DNA of 64,000 bases. Source: Streptomyces solicavernae. GTDB taxonomy: Bacteria; Actinomycetota; Actinomycetes; Streptomycetales; Streptomycetaceae. Positions within the stretch are counted from its first letter, which is position 1; each line of letters begins with the position of its first letter. Of the stretch, positions 1-9,284 are shown in pieces. The stretch is taken from the NCBI RefSeq assembly GCF_029968095.1, contig NZ_JASCIR010000014.1, positions 1 to 64,000 on the forward strand, given 5' to 3'. The translations under genes and the position numbers were made by a program. Under the pieces are notes generated by a model, which worked only from the letters and a program-made list of their open reading frames with translations, searched no databases and was not told the DNA's origin.

Positions 1-118
1 GTACTTGGGTGATTCGGGCGTGCGGCGAGTGGGGGTACCCCCGGCCGGAGGCTGGGGGAGCGTGCCAGACGTCGTGGACCCGCGAAGATCCGCCGGACAG
101 GCCCTAGGGTGCCGTTTC
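1..118. other. Left-edge intergenic DNA with Streptomyces-type GC hairpin
   Basis: No gene ends visibly in this stretch. It carries a self-complementary GGGGGTACCCCC tract followed by a further G-rich arm near 33-60. From memory this type of block is common between Streptomyces genes. It may be the terminator of a gene lying left of the window. Confidence 0.3.
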
Positions 119-505
119 ATGGTCCACGTACTGAGCAGCCGCACCCTTCTGCGCCCCGTCGACCCCGAGCGGAGCCGCACCTTCTACGGGCGGACCCTCG
201 GGCTCGGCATCTACCGCGAGTTCGGCACCGGGCCGGAGCGCGGCACCGTCTACTTCCTGGGCGGCGGCTTCCTGGAGCTGTCCGGGCGGGCGGACCGGGC
301 GCCGTCGCCGGGGATCAGGCTCTGGCTGCAGGTCGCCGACGTCGCCGCGGCCCACGGCGAACTGCGGGCGGGCGGCGTCGAAGTGGTGCGGGAACCGCGT
401 CAGGAACCCTGGGGCCTCATCGAGATGTGGATCAAGGACCCCGACGGCAACGACATCGTCCTCGTCGAGGTACCCGCCGACCACCCGCTGCGCTACCGCC
501 CTTGA
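119..505 (+). CDS. VOC (glyoxalase/bleomycin-resistance fold) protein
   Basis: 128 aa, single vicinal-oxygen-chelate domain. It shows the typical opening (a strand followed by an acidic and aromatic helix, DPERSRTFYGRTLGL) and the closing DPDGNDIVLVEVP strand. The family includes glyoxalases, dioxygenases and drug-binding proteins, so the substrate cannot be named. A longer frame is open from position 5, but the residues before ATG 119 are low-complexity and unlike the family, so 119 is preferred. The gene stands alone, and a different VOC protein lies at 6459-6806. Confidence 0.8.
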   Translation: MVHVLSSRTLLRPVDPERSRTFYGRTLGLGIYREFGTGPERGTVYFLGGGFLELSGRADRAPSPGIRLWLQVADVAAAHGELRAGGVEVVREPRQEPWGLIEMWIKDPDGNDIVLVEVPADHPLRYRP

Positions 506-711
506 CGTACGGCCCGTAACGCCACGTACCGCCCGCACCATCACGTACCCCCCACAACCCCCGCAGCCCTGCTCCCCCACTCCCCCGGAGCGCCCGCACG
601 CGCCCCCCTGTGCCACAGCGCACACCCCGATCCGTGCAACCCCGAGACGAGGCCGGAGCGTCCCTGATTCGACCCTGATTCCCAGCCCAGAGACGCCCCT
701 CGGTCACCACG

Positions 712-744
712 GGGAGCGATCGGCCACTTATGCTGACCGCTCCC
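712..744. promoter_or_regulatory. Inverted repeat upstream of the P450 gene
   Basis: Perfect 7-bp arms GGGAGCG (712-718) and CGCTCCC (738-744) flank a -10-like TATGCT (730-735), about 45 bp before the P450 ATG. The placement fits an operator over the promoter. No regulator gene is adjacent, so the binder is unknown. Confidence 0.3.
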
Positions 745-788
745 GTTAGTACCGAGACCGCATCGAGAGTCTGGGCTGTACGTCGACC

Positions 789-2081
789 ATGGAGCTCACA
801 TTGAGGGCGAATCTCCGATCCCGCATCGCCGCTCGGCTGGGGCGCAAGTACCTGGCCAGGATCAAGAAACACGGCATCGGATCGTCCACGATCTCGCTCC
901 TGCCCGAGCAACTCCTGATGCCGCTGCGCCGCGAGGGACTCGACCCGGCGCCACAGCTCATCAGAGCCCAGGACGAGGCGCCCATCTCCAAGGTGCCGCT
1001 GCCGTTCGGCATGGACGCCTGGGTCGTCACGGGGCACGAGGAGGTGAAGGCGGTCCTCGGCGCGACCGACGGATTCAGCACCGACTTCACCAACCTCGCG
1101 GGCAACGCGGGCGTGCTGGAGGAGCAGAACCCCGGCGGACTCGGCTTCGCGGACCCGCCGGTGCACACGCGGCTGCGCAAGATACTCACCCCGGAGTTCA
1201 CCATGCGCCGCCTGCGCAGGCTGACTCCGCGGATCGACGAAATCGTCAACGACTGCCTGGACTCGATGGAGCGCAGCCCGGACCCGGTCGACCTCGTGCA
1301 GTCCTTCGCCCTGCCGATCCCGTCGCTCACGATCTGCGAACTGCTCGGCGTCCCTTACGAGGACCGGCATGACTTCCAGCAGCTGAGCATGGCCCGCTTC
1401 GACCTGTCCGACGGCGCGATAGCGCCCTTCGGCCACACCTCCGCCTCGCTCGACTACTTCCGCGACGTAGTGAAGAAGCAGCGCGAGAAGCCCGGTGACG
1501 GACTGCTCGGCATGATCGTCCGCGAGCACGGCGACACGGTCGGCGACGAGGAGCTGGCCGGCCTCGCCGACGGCGTCCTGACCGGCGGTTTCGAGACCAC
1601 CGCGAGCATGCTGGCGCTCGGTTCCCTGGTGCTCCTGCAGGATCCGCGGGCCTTCGCCCGGGTCCGGGACGAGGACGCGGCGGCGGCGCCGTTCGTCGAG
1701 GAGGCGCTGCGCTATCTGACCGTGGTGCAGCTGGCGTTCCCGCGGTTCGCGAAGGAGGACATCGAGATAGCCGGGGTGCACATCCCCAAGGGCGACATGA
1801 TGTTGTGCTCCCTCAGCGGCGCCAACCGCGACCCGCGCTTCACCGGCGGCGACCGCGGCGCCTTTGACGCGGACCGCAGGGCCGGCGGCCACCTCGCCTT
1901 CGGCTACGGCATCCACCGCTGCATCGGCGCCGAACTGGCCCGCATGGAACTGCGCGCCGCCTACCCGGCCCTGCTGCGCCGCTTCCCCGAGATGAAGCTG
2001 GCCGTCTCACCGGACGAACTCGCCTTCCGCAAGCTGTCCATCGTGTACGGCGTGGAGTCCCTGCCGGTCCATCTGCGCTGA
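789..2081 (+). CDS. Cytochrome P450
   Basis: 430 aa, soluble bacterial CYP. The I-helix oxygen-activation motif is GGFETTAS near residue 266. The ExxR pair is E305/R308 (EALR). The haem-thiolate loop is FGYGIHRCIGAELA with Cys378 as axial ligand. Length and order are normal for class I P450s, which need a ferredoxin and reductase; neither is encoded nearby. There is no clear Shine-Dalgarno before ATG 789, so the start is by family length. The gene is not embedded in a biosynthetic cluster, and the substrate is unknown. A biosynthetic or xenobiotic monooxygenase role is equally possible. Confidence 0.92.
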   Translation: MELTLRANLRSRIAARLGRKYLARIKKHGIGSSTISLLPEQLLMPLRREGLDPAPQLIRAQDEAPISKVPLPFGMDAWVVTGHEEVKAVLGATDGFSTDFTNLAGNAGVLEEQNPGGLGFADPPVHTRLRKILTPEFTMRRLRRLTPRIDEIVNDCLDSMERSPDPVDLVQSFALPIPSLTICELLGVPYEDRHDFQQLSMARFDLSDGAIAPFGHTSASLDYFRDVVKKQREKPGDGLLGMIVREHGDTVGDEELAGLADGVLTGGFETTASMLALGSLVLLQDPRAFARVRDEDAAAAPFVEEALRYLTVVQLAFPRFAKEDIEIAGVHIPKGDMMLCSLSGANRDPRFTGGDRGAFDADRRAGGHLAFGYGIHRCIGAELARMELRAAYPALLRRFPEMKLAVSPDELAFRKLSIVYGVESLPVHLR

Positions 2082-2233
2082 CGCTTCCTTCGCGCCCCCC
2101 TCGCCCCCTGCGGGCCCCGCGCGTGCTCCCCGCGTACACCCGTGCGCCCGCTTCGGCACGGCCCCGCCGGGCATCGACGTATCGACACGGACATGTGCCG
2201 ACACGTCGACGGTGACGGAGGGGGAGGTGTGCC

Positions 2234-2884
2234 GTGCACGGATCGGCACTGGCCGGGTGGCTGCTCGTCGCGCTGTGCACGGCGACCGGGGCGTACTGCC
2301 TGCTGCGGATGCGCAGCCCGGTCGCCGAAGAGCGCAGCGCGGCGGGCGGTGAGGCCCTGATGGGGTTCGGGATGGCGCTGATGGCCGTCCCGGCCGCGGT
2401 GTTCGGGCCGCCCGCATGGGTGTGGTGGGCGTACGGGACGGTGTTCGGCGCAGCCGCGGTGCGCGCGCTGTGGAAGGCGCGGGGGCACGCCCGCGGGCGG
2501 GGGCGCGCCCGAGGTCGGGGTCACGCCCGCGAGCGGGGTCACGCCCGCGGGCGGGGGGACGGGTGCGCGGGCGGGCCCGCGCACCACCTGCACCATCTCG
2601 TCGGCGCCCTCGCGATGGTCTACATGTCGGTGGCGATGGCCGCCGCGCCCGCCGGTGGTGCGGGGCACGCGGCGCATCCGGGGCCGGGCGGGTTTCCGCT
2701 GGTCACCGGGGTGCTGTTGCTGTACTTCGCCGGGTACGTGCTGCGGACCGGGGTGCGGCTGGTACCCGCGGCCGCGGGTGCCGGGCCCGTCGGCGCCGTG
2801 GCCTGGGGCGACCGGGCGGAGCTGGCGCTCGCCTGCCGCCTCGCCATGGGCATCGGGATGTTCGCGATGCTCCTGACGGTGTGA
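2234..2884 (+). CDS. DUF5134-like integral membrane protein
   Basis: 216 aa with about five hydrophobic segments and a Met/His-containing luminal-type loop (HHLHHLVGALAMVYMSV near 120). The first segment starts at residue 7. GTG 2234 is preceded by a strong GGGGAGG. The organisation matches DUF5134 proteins, which in actinobacteria often sit beside BlaI/M56 genes, and here an M56 gene follows 120 bp downstream. Residues 85-108 are four copies of a charged hexapeptide (HARGRG-like) encoded by an 18-bp tandem repeat, inserted in a cytoplasmic loop. Function is not known; a link to copper or envelope stress is only inference from neighbours. Confidence 0.65.
   Translation: MHGSALAGWLLVALCTATGAYCLLRMRSPVAEERSAAGGEALMGFGMALMAVPAAVFGPPAWVWWAYGTVFGAAAVRALWKARGHARGRGRARGRGHARERGHARGRGDGCAGGPAHHLHHLVGALAMVYMSVAMAAAPAGGAGHAAHPGPGGFPLVTGVLLLYFAGYVLRTGVRLVPAAAGAGPVGAVAWGDRAELALACRLAMGIGMFAMLLTV
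2486..2557 (+). repeat. Four-copy 18-bp tandem repeat inside the DUF5134-like gene
   Basis: Units start at 2486, 2504, 2522 and 2540 and read as (H/R)AR(G/E)RG in frame. Two units are almost identical and two have drifted. The repeat keeps the reading frame and adds a highly basic loop of 24 residues. Confidence 0.85.
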
Positions 2885-3004
2885 GCGCCGCACGCCCCGT
2901 ACGAAATCCGCAGCGCGCTCTCACACCTACGAAATCCGTGGCGTGCGTCACTTGACGGCTCACCCCATACCCTCGGGTAGCCCGGCGCTCATAGGCTGGG
3001 GGAC

Positions 3005-3940
3005 ATGTTGGTCCCCGTCGCCCTGCTCATGCTCGGCGCGCTGACCGCCGCCGTGGGCCCCAGACTCCTTGCGCACGCCGAGTGGCCGGAGCGCGACCCC
3101 GTGGTCGCGCTGTGGGTGTGGCAGTGTGTGATCGCCACCGTGCTGCTGTGCTGTGCGCTGTCCATGACGCTGAGCGCCGCCGCCGCATGGCACGCCGTGC
3201 GAGGCCACCTCTTCGCACCCGCCCCGCAGGGCGTGGTCGAGGCGTACGCGCTGTCGGCCGCGGGCCCGTGGGCCGCCGCCACCGCGGTCACGCTCGCCCT
3301 CGGCGGGGTGTGGACCGCGGCGATGCTGAGCCGCGAGGTGTTCCGGGCGCGCGCCCGCCGGCGTTCGCGCCGGGCCGAACTCCTCGTACGCTCCCCGCTG
3401 CTGCCCGGCGAGGAGACCGGCACGGACCGGCTCGTCGTCCTGGAAGGTGAGCGTCCGGACGCCTGGTGGCTGCCCGGCACGGCGCCCCAACTCGTCATCA
3501 CCACCGCCGCGTTGCGCCGCCTGAAGGGCCGTCAGCTCGATGCGGTGCTCGCCCACGAGCAGGGCCACGCGCAGGCCCGGCACGACTGGCTGCTGCACTG
3601 CTCGGCCGCGCTCGCCAACGGCTTTCCGCAAGTGCGGGTCTTCGCCGCGTTCCGCGACCAGATGCACCGGCTGGTGGAGCTGGCGGCCGACGACGTGGCC
3701 TCGCGCCGCTTCGGCCGCCTGACGATCGCGCTCGCCCTGGTCGAACTCAACGAGCACCGGGGCGTGTTCGGGCCCTGCCCCGCCACGGCGGCCGAAGTGC
3801 CGCAGCGCGTGCACCGCCTGCTCGCGCCGCTGCCGCGGCTCACCGCCGGCCGGCGCCTCCGCCTCACCGCGGCCGCCGCCCTGGTTCCGGTGATCCCGCT
3901 GCTCATCACGTTCGTCCCGGGCCTGAGCGCCCTCCGCTGA
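3005..3940 (+). CDS. M56-family (BlaR1-like) membrane metalloprotease
   Basis: 311 aa with N-terminal membrane segments, a cytoplasmic zinc-protease domain and a C-terminal membrane segment. The zinc site is HEQGH (within AHEQGHAQARHDW, about residues 183-195), with the likely third ligand in ELAADD about 40 residues later. In BlaR1/MecR1-type systems the protease destroys a BlaI repressor, but no BlaI gene is present here. The extracellular sensor domain is also absent, as in most actinobacterial M56 proteins. Two copies of TACGAAATCCG (2898 and 2928 regions) lie just upstream and could be regulatory. Start ATG 3005 follows a G-rich SD. Confidence 0.85.
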   Translation: MLVPVALLMLGALTAAVGPRLLAHAEWPERDPVVALWVWQCVIATVLLCCALSMTLSAAAAWHAVRGHLFAPAPQGVVEAYALSAAGPWAAATAVTLALGGVWTAAMLSREVFRARARRRSRRAELLVRSPLLPGEETGTDRLVVLEGERPDAWWLPGTAPQLVITTAALRRLKGRQLDAVLAHEQGHAQARHDWLLHCSAALANGFPQVRVFAAFRDQMHRLVELAADDVASRRFGRLTIALALVELNEHRGVFGPCPATAAEVPQRVHRLLAPLPRLTAGRRLRLTAAAALVPVIPLLITFVPGLSALR

Positions 3941-4020
3941 CCACCCGGGCTCCCGTACGACGGCCGGGCGGGGCCGCGCGGGGCTGGCCCGTACCGGCGC
4001 GGATCGGCGAGGATCTTCGT

Positions 4021-4731
4021 ATGCACTCCGCACCACGCCCCCACACGCCCCCGCCGAACTCCCCCTCGGCGCAAGGTCCGGCGCCGCTCTCCGACCGGGC
4101 CGGCCGGGTCGGCGTCGCCGTGCTCGGGGTGCTCAGCGCGCTGCTGCTCGGCGCGGTGGCCGTCGGCTGGGCGCCGCTGCTCGACGCCGACGCCTCCCTC
4201 GCACGCACCACCCACCGCTGGGCCGTCGCCGACCCCACGCTGACGCACGTCAACCGGATCTTCACCGACTGGGTCTGGGACACCTGGACGATGCGCGCCC
4301 TCTGCGCGGTCCTCGTCGGGTGGCTGTGGTGGCTCGGCGACCGGCGGCTCGCGGTGTGGGCGGGTGCGAGCTGCCTCCTCGCGTCGCTGCTGCAGCAGGC
4401 CCTGAAGGCGGTCGTCGGGCGGGAGCGGCCCAGCTGGCCCGACCCGGTGGACAGCGCGAACTTCGCGGCGTTCCCGTCCGGGCACGCGATGACGGCGACC
4501 GTCGTCGGCGGGCTCGTCCTGTGGGTCCTCGCCGTCCGCCGCGCGGGCCGCGCCCTGTGGACCACGGTGCTCGCCGTGACCGTGGTGTCGGTGGCGGGCG
4601 TCGGCTGGACCCGCGTCTGGCTCGGCGTGCACTGGCCTTCGGACGTCCTGGGCGGCTGGCTGTTCGGCGCGCTCCTGGTACTGCTGACGGCACTGGCCTA
4701 CGGGCGGTCGGCGCGCGCCGGGCGGGCTTGA
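4021..4731 (+). CDS. PAP2-superfamily membrane phosphatase
   Basis: 236 aa, about five or six membrane helices. All three phosphatase motifs are present: KAVVGRERP, PSGH (in AAFPSGHAMTAT) and RVWLGVHWPSDVLGG. The catalytic His residues are therefore intact. Members dephosphorylate lipid phosphates such as phosphatidic acid or undecaprenyl pyrophosphate at the outer face of the membrane; the substrate cannot be read from sequence. The start is ATG 4021. The stop codon is the first unit of a degenerate tandem repeat (4728-4800). Confidence 0.9.
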   Translation: MHSAPRPHTPPPNSPSAQGPAPLSDRAGRVGVAVLGVLSALLLGAVAVGWAPLLDADASLARTTHRWAVADPTLTHVNRIFTDWVWDTWTMRALCAVLVGWLWWLGDRRLAVWAGASCLLASLLQQALKAVVGRERPSWPDPVDSANFAAFPSGHAMTATVVGGLVLWVLAVRRAGRALWTTVLAVTVVSVAGVGWTRVWLGVHWPSDVLGGWLFGALLVLLTALAYGRSARAGRA

Positions 4732-4800
4732 GCGGTCGGCGGGGGCGGGCTTGAGCGGTCGGCCGGGCGAGTTGAGCGGTCGGCCGGGCCGGTTGAGCGG
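4728..4800 (+). repeat. Stop-codon-anchored tandem repeat after the PAP2 gene
   Basis: TTGAGCGG recurs at 4728, 4751, 4772 and 4793 (spacing 23, 21, 21), followed by CGGCCGGG-type filler. The first copy contains the PAP2 TGA stop. The units are degenerate, so the array is not brand new. Confidence 0.8.
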
Positions 4801-4856
4801 GGGCGTGCCTGGTTCCCTCCTTGACCGGGCCGGCCGGGCGCGTCAAAGATCGGCAC

Positions 4857-5552
4857 ATGGCGGTCAAGGGCGTGCTGTTCGACTTCTCCGGAACCCTGTT
4901 GCGCATCGAGTCCACCGAGTCCTGGCTCCGCGCCACCCTGGACGCGTCCGAACTCGCCGTTTCCGAGGAGGAGTTCGTGCGGTTGGCCGCCGGCCTTGAG
5001 GCCGTCGGCGCGCTGCCCGGCGGCACCTCGCCCGGCACGGTCCCGGCGCATCTGGCGGAGCTGTGGGCCACCCGGGACGTGAGCGCCGAGCTGCACCGGG
5101 CCGCGTACACCGGCCTGTCCCGCGAGGTGGCGCTGCCCGCGCCCGGCCTCCACGAGGCGCTGTACGAACGGCACAGGACGCCCGCCGCCTGGCGCCCGTA
5201 CCCGGACACGGCCGATGTCCTCGCCGCGCTCAAGGAGCGCGGTGTGCTCGTCGCGGTGGTCAGCAACATCGGCTGGGACCTGCGCCCCGTCTTCCGCGCC
5301 CACGGCCTGAACCGGTACGTCGACGCGTACGTCCTGTCGTACGAGCACGGCGTGCAGAAGCCCGATCCGCGGCTGTTCGCGGCGGCCTGCCGGGCGCTCG
5401 GAGTGGCGCCTGCGGACGCCCTGATGGTGGGCGACGACCGGCGTGCGGACGGGGGCGCGGCCCGGCTCGGCTGCGGTGTGCACTTCGTGGACCACCTGCC
5501 GGTGGAGCAGCGCCCGACGGGGCTTGAGCCGGTGCTCACGCTCCTTGACTGA
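4857..5552 (+). CDS. HAD-superfamily hydrolase
   Basis: 231 aa. Motif I is DFSGT, with the nucleophile Asp but Ser in place of the usual second Asp. Motif II is VVSNIGW, motif III the Lys of GVQKPDPRLF, and motif IV VGDDRRADGG. An all-alpha cap sits between motifs I and II, as in HAD subfamily IA. The Ser substitution removes the standard acid/base residue, which is also true of haloacid dehalogenases, so activity may not be simple phosphatase. ATG 4857 is chosen because MAVKGVLFDF begins the fold. No operon partner is evident; the next gene starts 43 bp on. Confidence 0.85.
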   Translation: MAVKGVLFDFSGTLLRIESTESWLRATLDASELAVSEEEFVRLAAGLEAVGALPGGTSPGTVPAHLAELWATRDVSAELHRAAYTGLSREVALPAPGLHEALYERHRTPAAWRPYPDTADVLAALKERGVLVAVVSNIGWDLRPVFRAHGLNRYVDAYVLSYEHGVQKPDPRLFAAACRALGVAPADALMVGDDRRADGGAARLGCGVHFVDHLPVEQRPTGLEPVLTLLD

Positions 5553-5595
5553 GCCCGCGCGCCCGGCAGTTCAAGCCCGGTGCTACGGTCCCGGG

Positions 5596-5856
5596 ATGAT
5601 CGTCCGGACCAACGGCGCCTTCGGCAGCGGCAGGACGGCCCCGGTCGAGAACCTGCGCGGGCGGCTGCCTGAGGCACTGGCCTTTGACCCCGAGGACATC
5701 GGCCAGGTCCTCGGCCGCATCGTCGACGTGCCCACCGGGAACGTCCAGGACCTGCCGCTGTGGATGACGCTGGTCGACCCCCGGTACGGGCTGCTGCCCG
5801 GACAACGCCTGGTGGACGAGGCGTTGGGGCGCCTCGATGCCCGGGCCCCGGCGTGA
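5596..5856 (+). pseudogene. Decayed TmrB-like P-loop ATP-binding protein (internal deletion)
   Basis: 86 codons. The start (MIVRTNGAFGSGRT) matches, from memory, the leaderless Streptomyces family that begins MIVWINGAFGxGKT. Here the Walker A lysine is Arg and the following Thr is Ala-Pro. The family block LPEALAFDPEDIGQ and DVPTGNVQDLPLW follows, then the frame jumps directly to MTLVDPRYG. That motif normally lies about 20 residues later, and the rest of the kinase-like domain is missing. This fits a gene with internal deletions that kept its frame. A -10-like TACGGT 8 nt before ATG suggests leaderless transcription. The stop overlaps the next gene's GTG (GTGA). Confidence 0.5.
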
Positions 5857-6431
5857 GCGGCACGGGCGAGGACGCGCAAGGCTGGCCGGACCGGCCCGGT
5901 GACACCGCCCTCACGATCAAGGTGCCCGCGGCCGACCATCTCGTACGGGCCCCGTTCCCCGCACATGTCACGGTGCTCTACCCCTTTCTGCACGAGAGCC
6001 GCATCGACGCGGAGACGGACGCGCGGCTCGGCGCGCTCTTCGCCGGGCACGAGGCGTTCGACCTGACCTTCGCCGAGTTCGGCCGCTATCCGGGCGTGCT
6101 GTACCTGGACCCGTTTCCGCACGACCGGGTCGCCGCGCTCACCAAGCAGCTGATGGCCTGCTGGCCGGAGGCGCTGCCGTACCGCGGGATCTTCGGCGCG
6201 GCCGCCCTGGCCCCGCACCTGACCGTGGCCAACGACGCGGGCCCGGACACCTGGCGCTCCGCGTACGACGCGCTGGCGGCGGAGCTGTCCCCGCAACTGC
6301 CGCTGACCGCCGCCGTGCGGGCCGTCGACCTGATCGTCTGGGACGGCACCGCCTGGCGGGACCGGAAGGCGTACGAGCTGGGGCGCGAGGGCGTGGGCGT
6401 GGGCCTGGGCGTGGGCCCGGTAGCCGATTGA
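5853..6431 (+). CDS. 2H phosphoesterase (2'-5' RNA ligase-like) protein
   Basis: 192 aa. The two HxT motifs that define the 2H fold are present: AHVTVLYPF near residue 43 and PHLTVAND near 120, spaced as usual. Family members hydrolyse or form 2'-5' phosphodiester or cyclic phosphate bonds in RNA or nucleotides; the physiological substrate is unknown. The GTG start overlaps the stop of the decayed P-loop gene by GTGA, so it is probably translated by coupling. That could explain why a damaged upstream frame has been kept open. The last 15 residues are Gly/Val-rich repeats. Confidence 0.8.
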   Translation: MSGTGEDAQGWPDRPGDTALTIKVPAADHLVRAPFPAHVTVLYPFLHESRIDAETDARLGALFAGHEAFDLTFAEFGRYPGVLYLDPFPHDRVAALTKQLMACWPEALPYRGIFGAAALAPHLTVANDAGPDTWRSAYDALAAELSPQLPLTAAVRAVDLIVWDGTAWRDRKAYELGREGVGVGLGVGPVAD

Positions 6432-6458
6432 CAACGCCGGATCGCCGGGCGGGACCGC

Positions 6459-6806
6459 CTACGACACCGGGTTCTCGATCAGCGTGACGCGGTTGCCGTC
6501 CGGGTCCTCGGCGGCGGCGAAGCGGACGCGCTGCGTGCCGGGCGTGACCGGGCCCGGGGTGATCTCGCGGGCCACGAGGTCGGCGAGGGCCTTGTCGAGG
6601 TCGTCGACGACGAGGTTCACCAGCGTGTGGCCGGCCTGCTCGGGCGACTGGAAGACCTGCAGCCAGGCGTACGGCGCGATGTGCCAGTCGGCGAGGCCGG
6701 GCATGGGGCGGGCGTCGGCGGCGCGGCCCAGGAGGCGTTCGTACCAGGCGACCGAGGCGTCGATGTCACGCACCGGGGCGACCGCGAGGACGTGGGTGAA
6801 AGTCAT
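6459..6806 (-). CDS. VOC (glyoxalase-like) protein
   Basis: 115 aa single VOC domain on the minus strand. It begins MTFTHVLAVAPVRDIDASVAWYERLLG and ends with the strand DPDGNRVTLIENPVS. The ATG at 6806 has an AAAGG-type SD. The protein is of the short, dimer-forming type and has no recognisable substrate marker. It is convergent with the 2H phosphoesterase gene 27 bp away. Confidence 0.82.
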   Translation of the reverse strand: MTFTHVLAVAPVRDIDASVAWYERLLGRAADARPMPGLADWHIAPYAWLQVFQSPEQAGHTLVNLVVDDLDKALADLVAREITPGPVTPGTQRVRFAAAEDPDGNRVTLIENPVS

Positions 6807-6964
6807 GAGCGCAACCTTTCGCGAGGAGGGTCACCCATGGCAGGGAGGTTCACTCATACCGACTCCCCCGGCCCGCGAGACTCATCGCCCCCGCCCCCGA
6901 GACTCATCGCTCCCGCTGCGGAGGCTGAGGCTCCATCGACATGCGGCGCCTGACCGCCCCTCCC

Positions 6965-7003
6965 TACACTGACCAGCACGCCGATATGGACGGAAATATC
7001 GGC
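6965..7003 (+). promoter_or_regulatory. Promoter -10 and leader hairpin of the bL37 gene
   Basis: A good -10 box TACACT lies at 6965-6970. It is followed by an 8-bp perfect stem: GCCGATAT at 6980-6987 and ATATCGGC at 6996-7003 with an 8-nt loop. The hairpin sits in the expected 5' leader just before the AAGGAG SD at 7013-7018. It could be an operator or an RNA control element. Confidence 0.4.
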
Positions 7004-7026
7004 ACGTACGGCAAGGAGCCGCCTCC

Positions 7027-7101
7027 ATGTCCAAGCGAGGGAACAAGCGCCGGGCCCGCAAGAAGAAGGGCGCCAACCACGGCAAGCGCCCCAACGCCTG
7101 A
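7027..7101 (+). CDS. bL37-like 24-residue ribosomal protein
   Basis: 24 codons, a strongly basic peptide starting MSKRGNKRRARKKKG and ending HGKRPNA. From memory this is the conserved actinobacterial peptide found on the large ribosomal subunit and now called bL37. It has its own SD (AAGGAG, 8 nt before ATG), its own promoter-like -10 and a strong hairpin terminator directly after the stop. It is therefore a monocistronic gene, easily missed because of its size. Most members have Lys where this one has Gly at residue 15 (from memory). Confidence 0.85.
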   Translation: MSKRGNKRRARKKKGANHGKRPNA

Positions 7102-7104
7102 GCC

Positions 7105-7149
7105 ACGCGCCGCGGCCCCCGTCCCGGCTGGACGGGGGCCGCGGCGCGT
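7105..7149. terminator. Strong bidirectional hairpin terminator
   Basis: A perfect 19-bp stem (7105-7123 with 7131-7149) closes a 7-nt loop. It lies between bL37 (plus) and the acyl-CoA dehydrogenase (minus) and could end both transcripts. There is no U-tract, as usual in Streptomyces. Confidence 0.85.
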
Positions 7150-7206
7150 TCTCGTACGGGATGCGCCGACGGAACCGGCGAAACGGAACCGTCTCAGGTG
7201 CCAAAG

Positions 7207-8433
<1,227 letters not shown>

Positions 8434-8454
8434 GCCCGTCCCCTCCAACACCTT

Positions 8455-8494
8455 GTTACTTGCGGTAACTAGAGTCTGTTACCCGCCAGTAGCA
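8455..8494. promoter_or_regulatory. TetR operator candidate between ACAD and tetR
   Basis: A perfect inverted repeat GTTAC-N5-GTAAC lies at 8455-8469. A weaker second copy follows (GTTAC at 8479-8483, then CCGCCAGTAG). TTAC/GTAA dyads are typical of TetR-family fatty-acid regulators. The site is 22 bp above the ACAD start, so it would overlap its promoter. Confidence 0.55.
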
Positions 8495-8597
8495 CCTGTC
8501 AACTCCGGCGTCGCATTCCATGCGTTCGAGGGCCCGGACGAGCGGGGTGTTACGTTGCGCGTTGCGTCACGGAATCGCATGGGCGGGGAGTAACACC

Positions 8598-9242
8598 ATG
8601 GACACGACAGAACGGACCGAGCAGGCCCTGGCGGCGGAGCGCCGCAGACGGGAGCTGCTTGAGGCCGCGGAACGGGTCGTGCTGCGCGACGGCCCCGGGG
8701 CGTCGATGAACGCCATCGCCGCCGAGGCCGGCATCACCAAGCCCATCCTGTACCGGCACTTCGGCGACAAGGGCGGCCTGTACGCGGCCCTCGCCAAGCG
8801 CCACACCGACGCGCTCCTCGCCTCCCTGCGCGCGGCTCTGGACGCCCCCGCCGACCGCCGCACGCGCGTCGAGACCACGCTCGACACGTATCTCGCGGCG
8901 ATCGAGGGCGCGCCGCAGGTCTACCGCTTCCTGATGCACCCCGCCGATTCCGCATCGCCGGGCGAGCAGGGCTTCGACGTGGGCCGGCACTCCGCTCCGC
9001 TGCTGCGGCGGCTCGGCGAGGAGCTGGCCGAGGTGATCGCCGAGCGGGTCGACCTCGGCGCGGACTGCGAGCGGCTCGCGCGGGTCTGGGGGCACGGGAT
9101 CGTCGGCATGATGCACGCGGCGGGTGACTGGTGGCTGGGTGAACGGCCGTGCGGGCGGGACGAGTTGGTGCGGGATCTGGCGGATCTGTTGTGGGGGCGG
9201 CTCGCTGCGGCGGGGAATCGGGAGGGTGGCCCCGGGTTCTGA
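8598..9242 (+). CDS. TetR-family regulator, probable repressor of the adjacent ACAD
   Basis: 214 aa. The N-terminal HTH is MNAIAAEAGITKPILYRHFGDKGGLYAAL (about residues 36-64), followed by a ligand-binding helical domain with several Trp/His. ATG 8598 follows GGGGAG; an upstream in-frame extension from 8520 has no SD. It is divergent from the acyl-CoA dehydrogenase with palindromic sites in the shared 164-bp gap. By family precedent it would sense an acyl-CoA. Confidence 0.88.
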   Translation: MDTTERTEQALAAERRRRELLEAAERVVLRDGPGASMNAIAAEAGITKPILYRHFGDKGGLYAALAKRHTDALLASLRAALDAPADRRTRVETTLDTYLAAIEGAPQVYRFLMHPADSASPGEQGFDVGRHSAPLLRRLGEELAEVIAERVDLGADCERLARVWGHGIVGMMHAAGDWWLGERPCGRDELVRDLADLLWGRLAAAGNREGGPGF

Positions 9243-9284
9243 GCCGCACGGTCGGCTCGGTGCAGGCCGGTCGCCCTGCGGGCT

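Noticed and set aside
789..2081. P450 as part of a secondary-metabolite cluster
   Set aside because: No PKS, NRPS, terpene or other biosynthetic gene, and no ferredoxin, occurs nearby.
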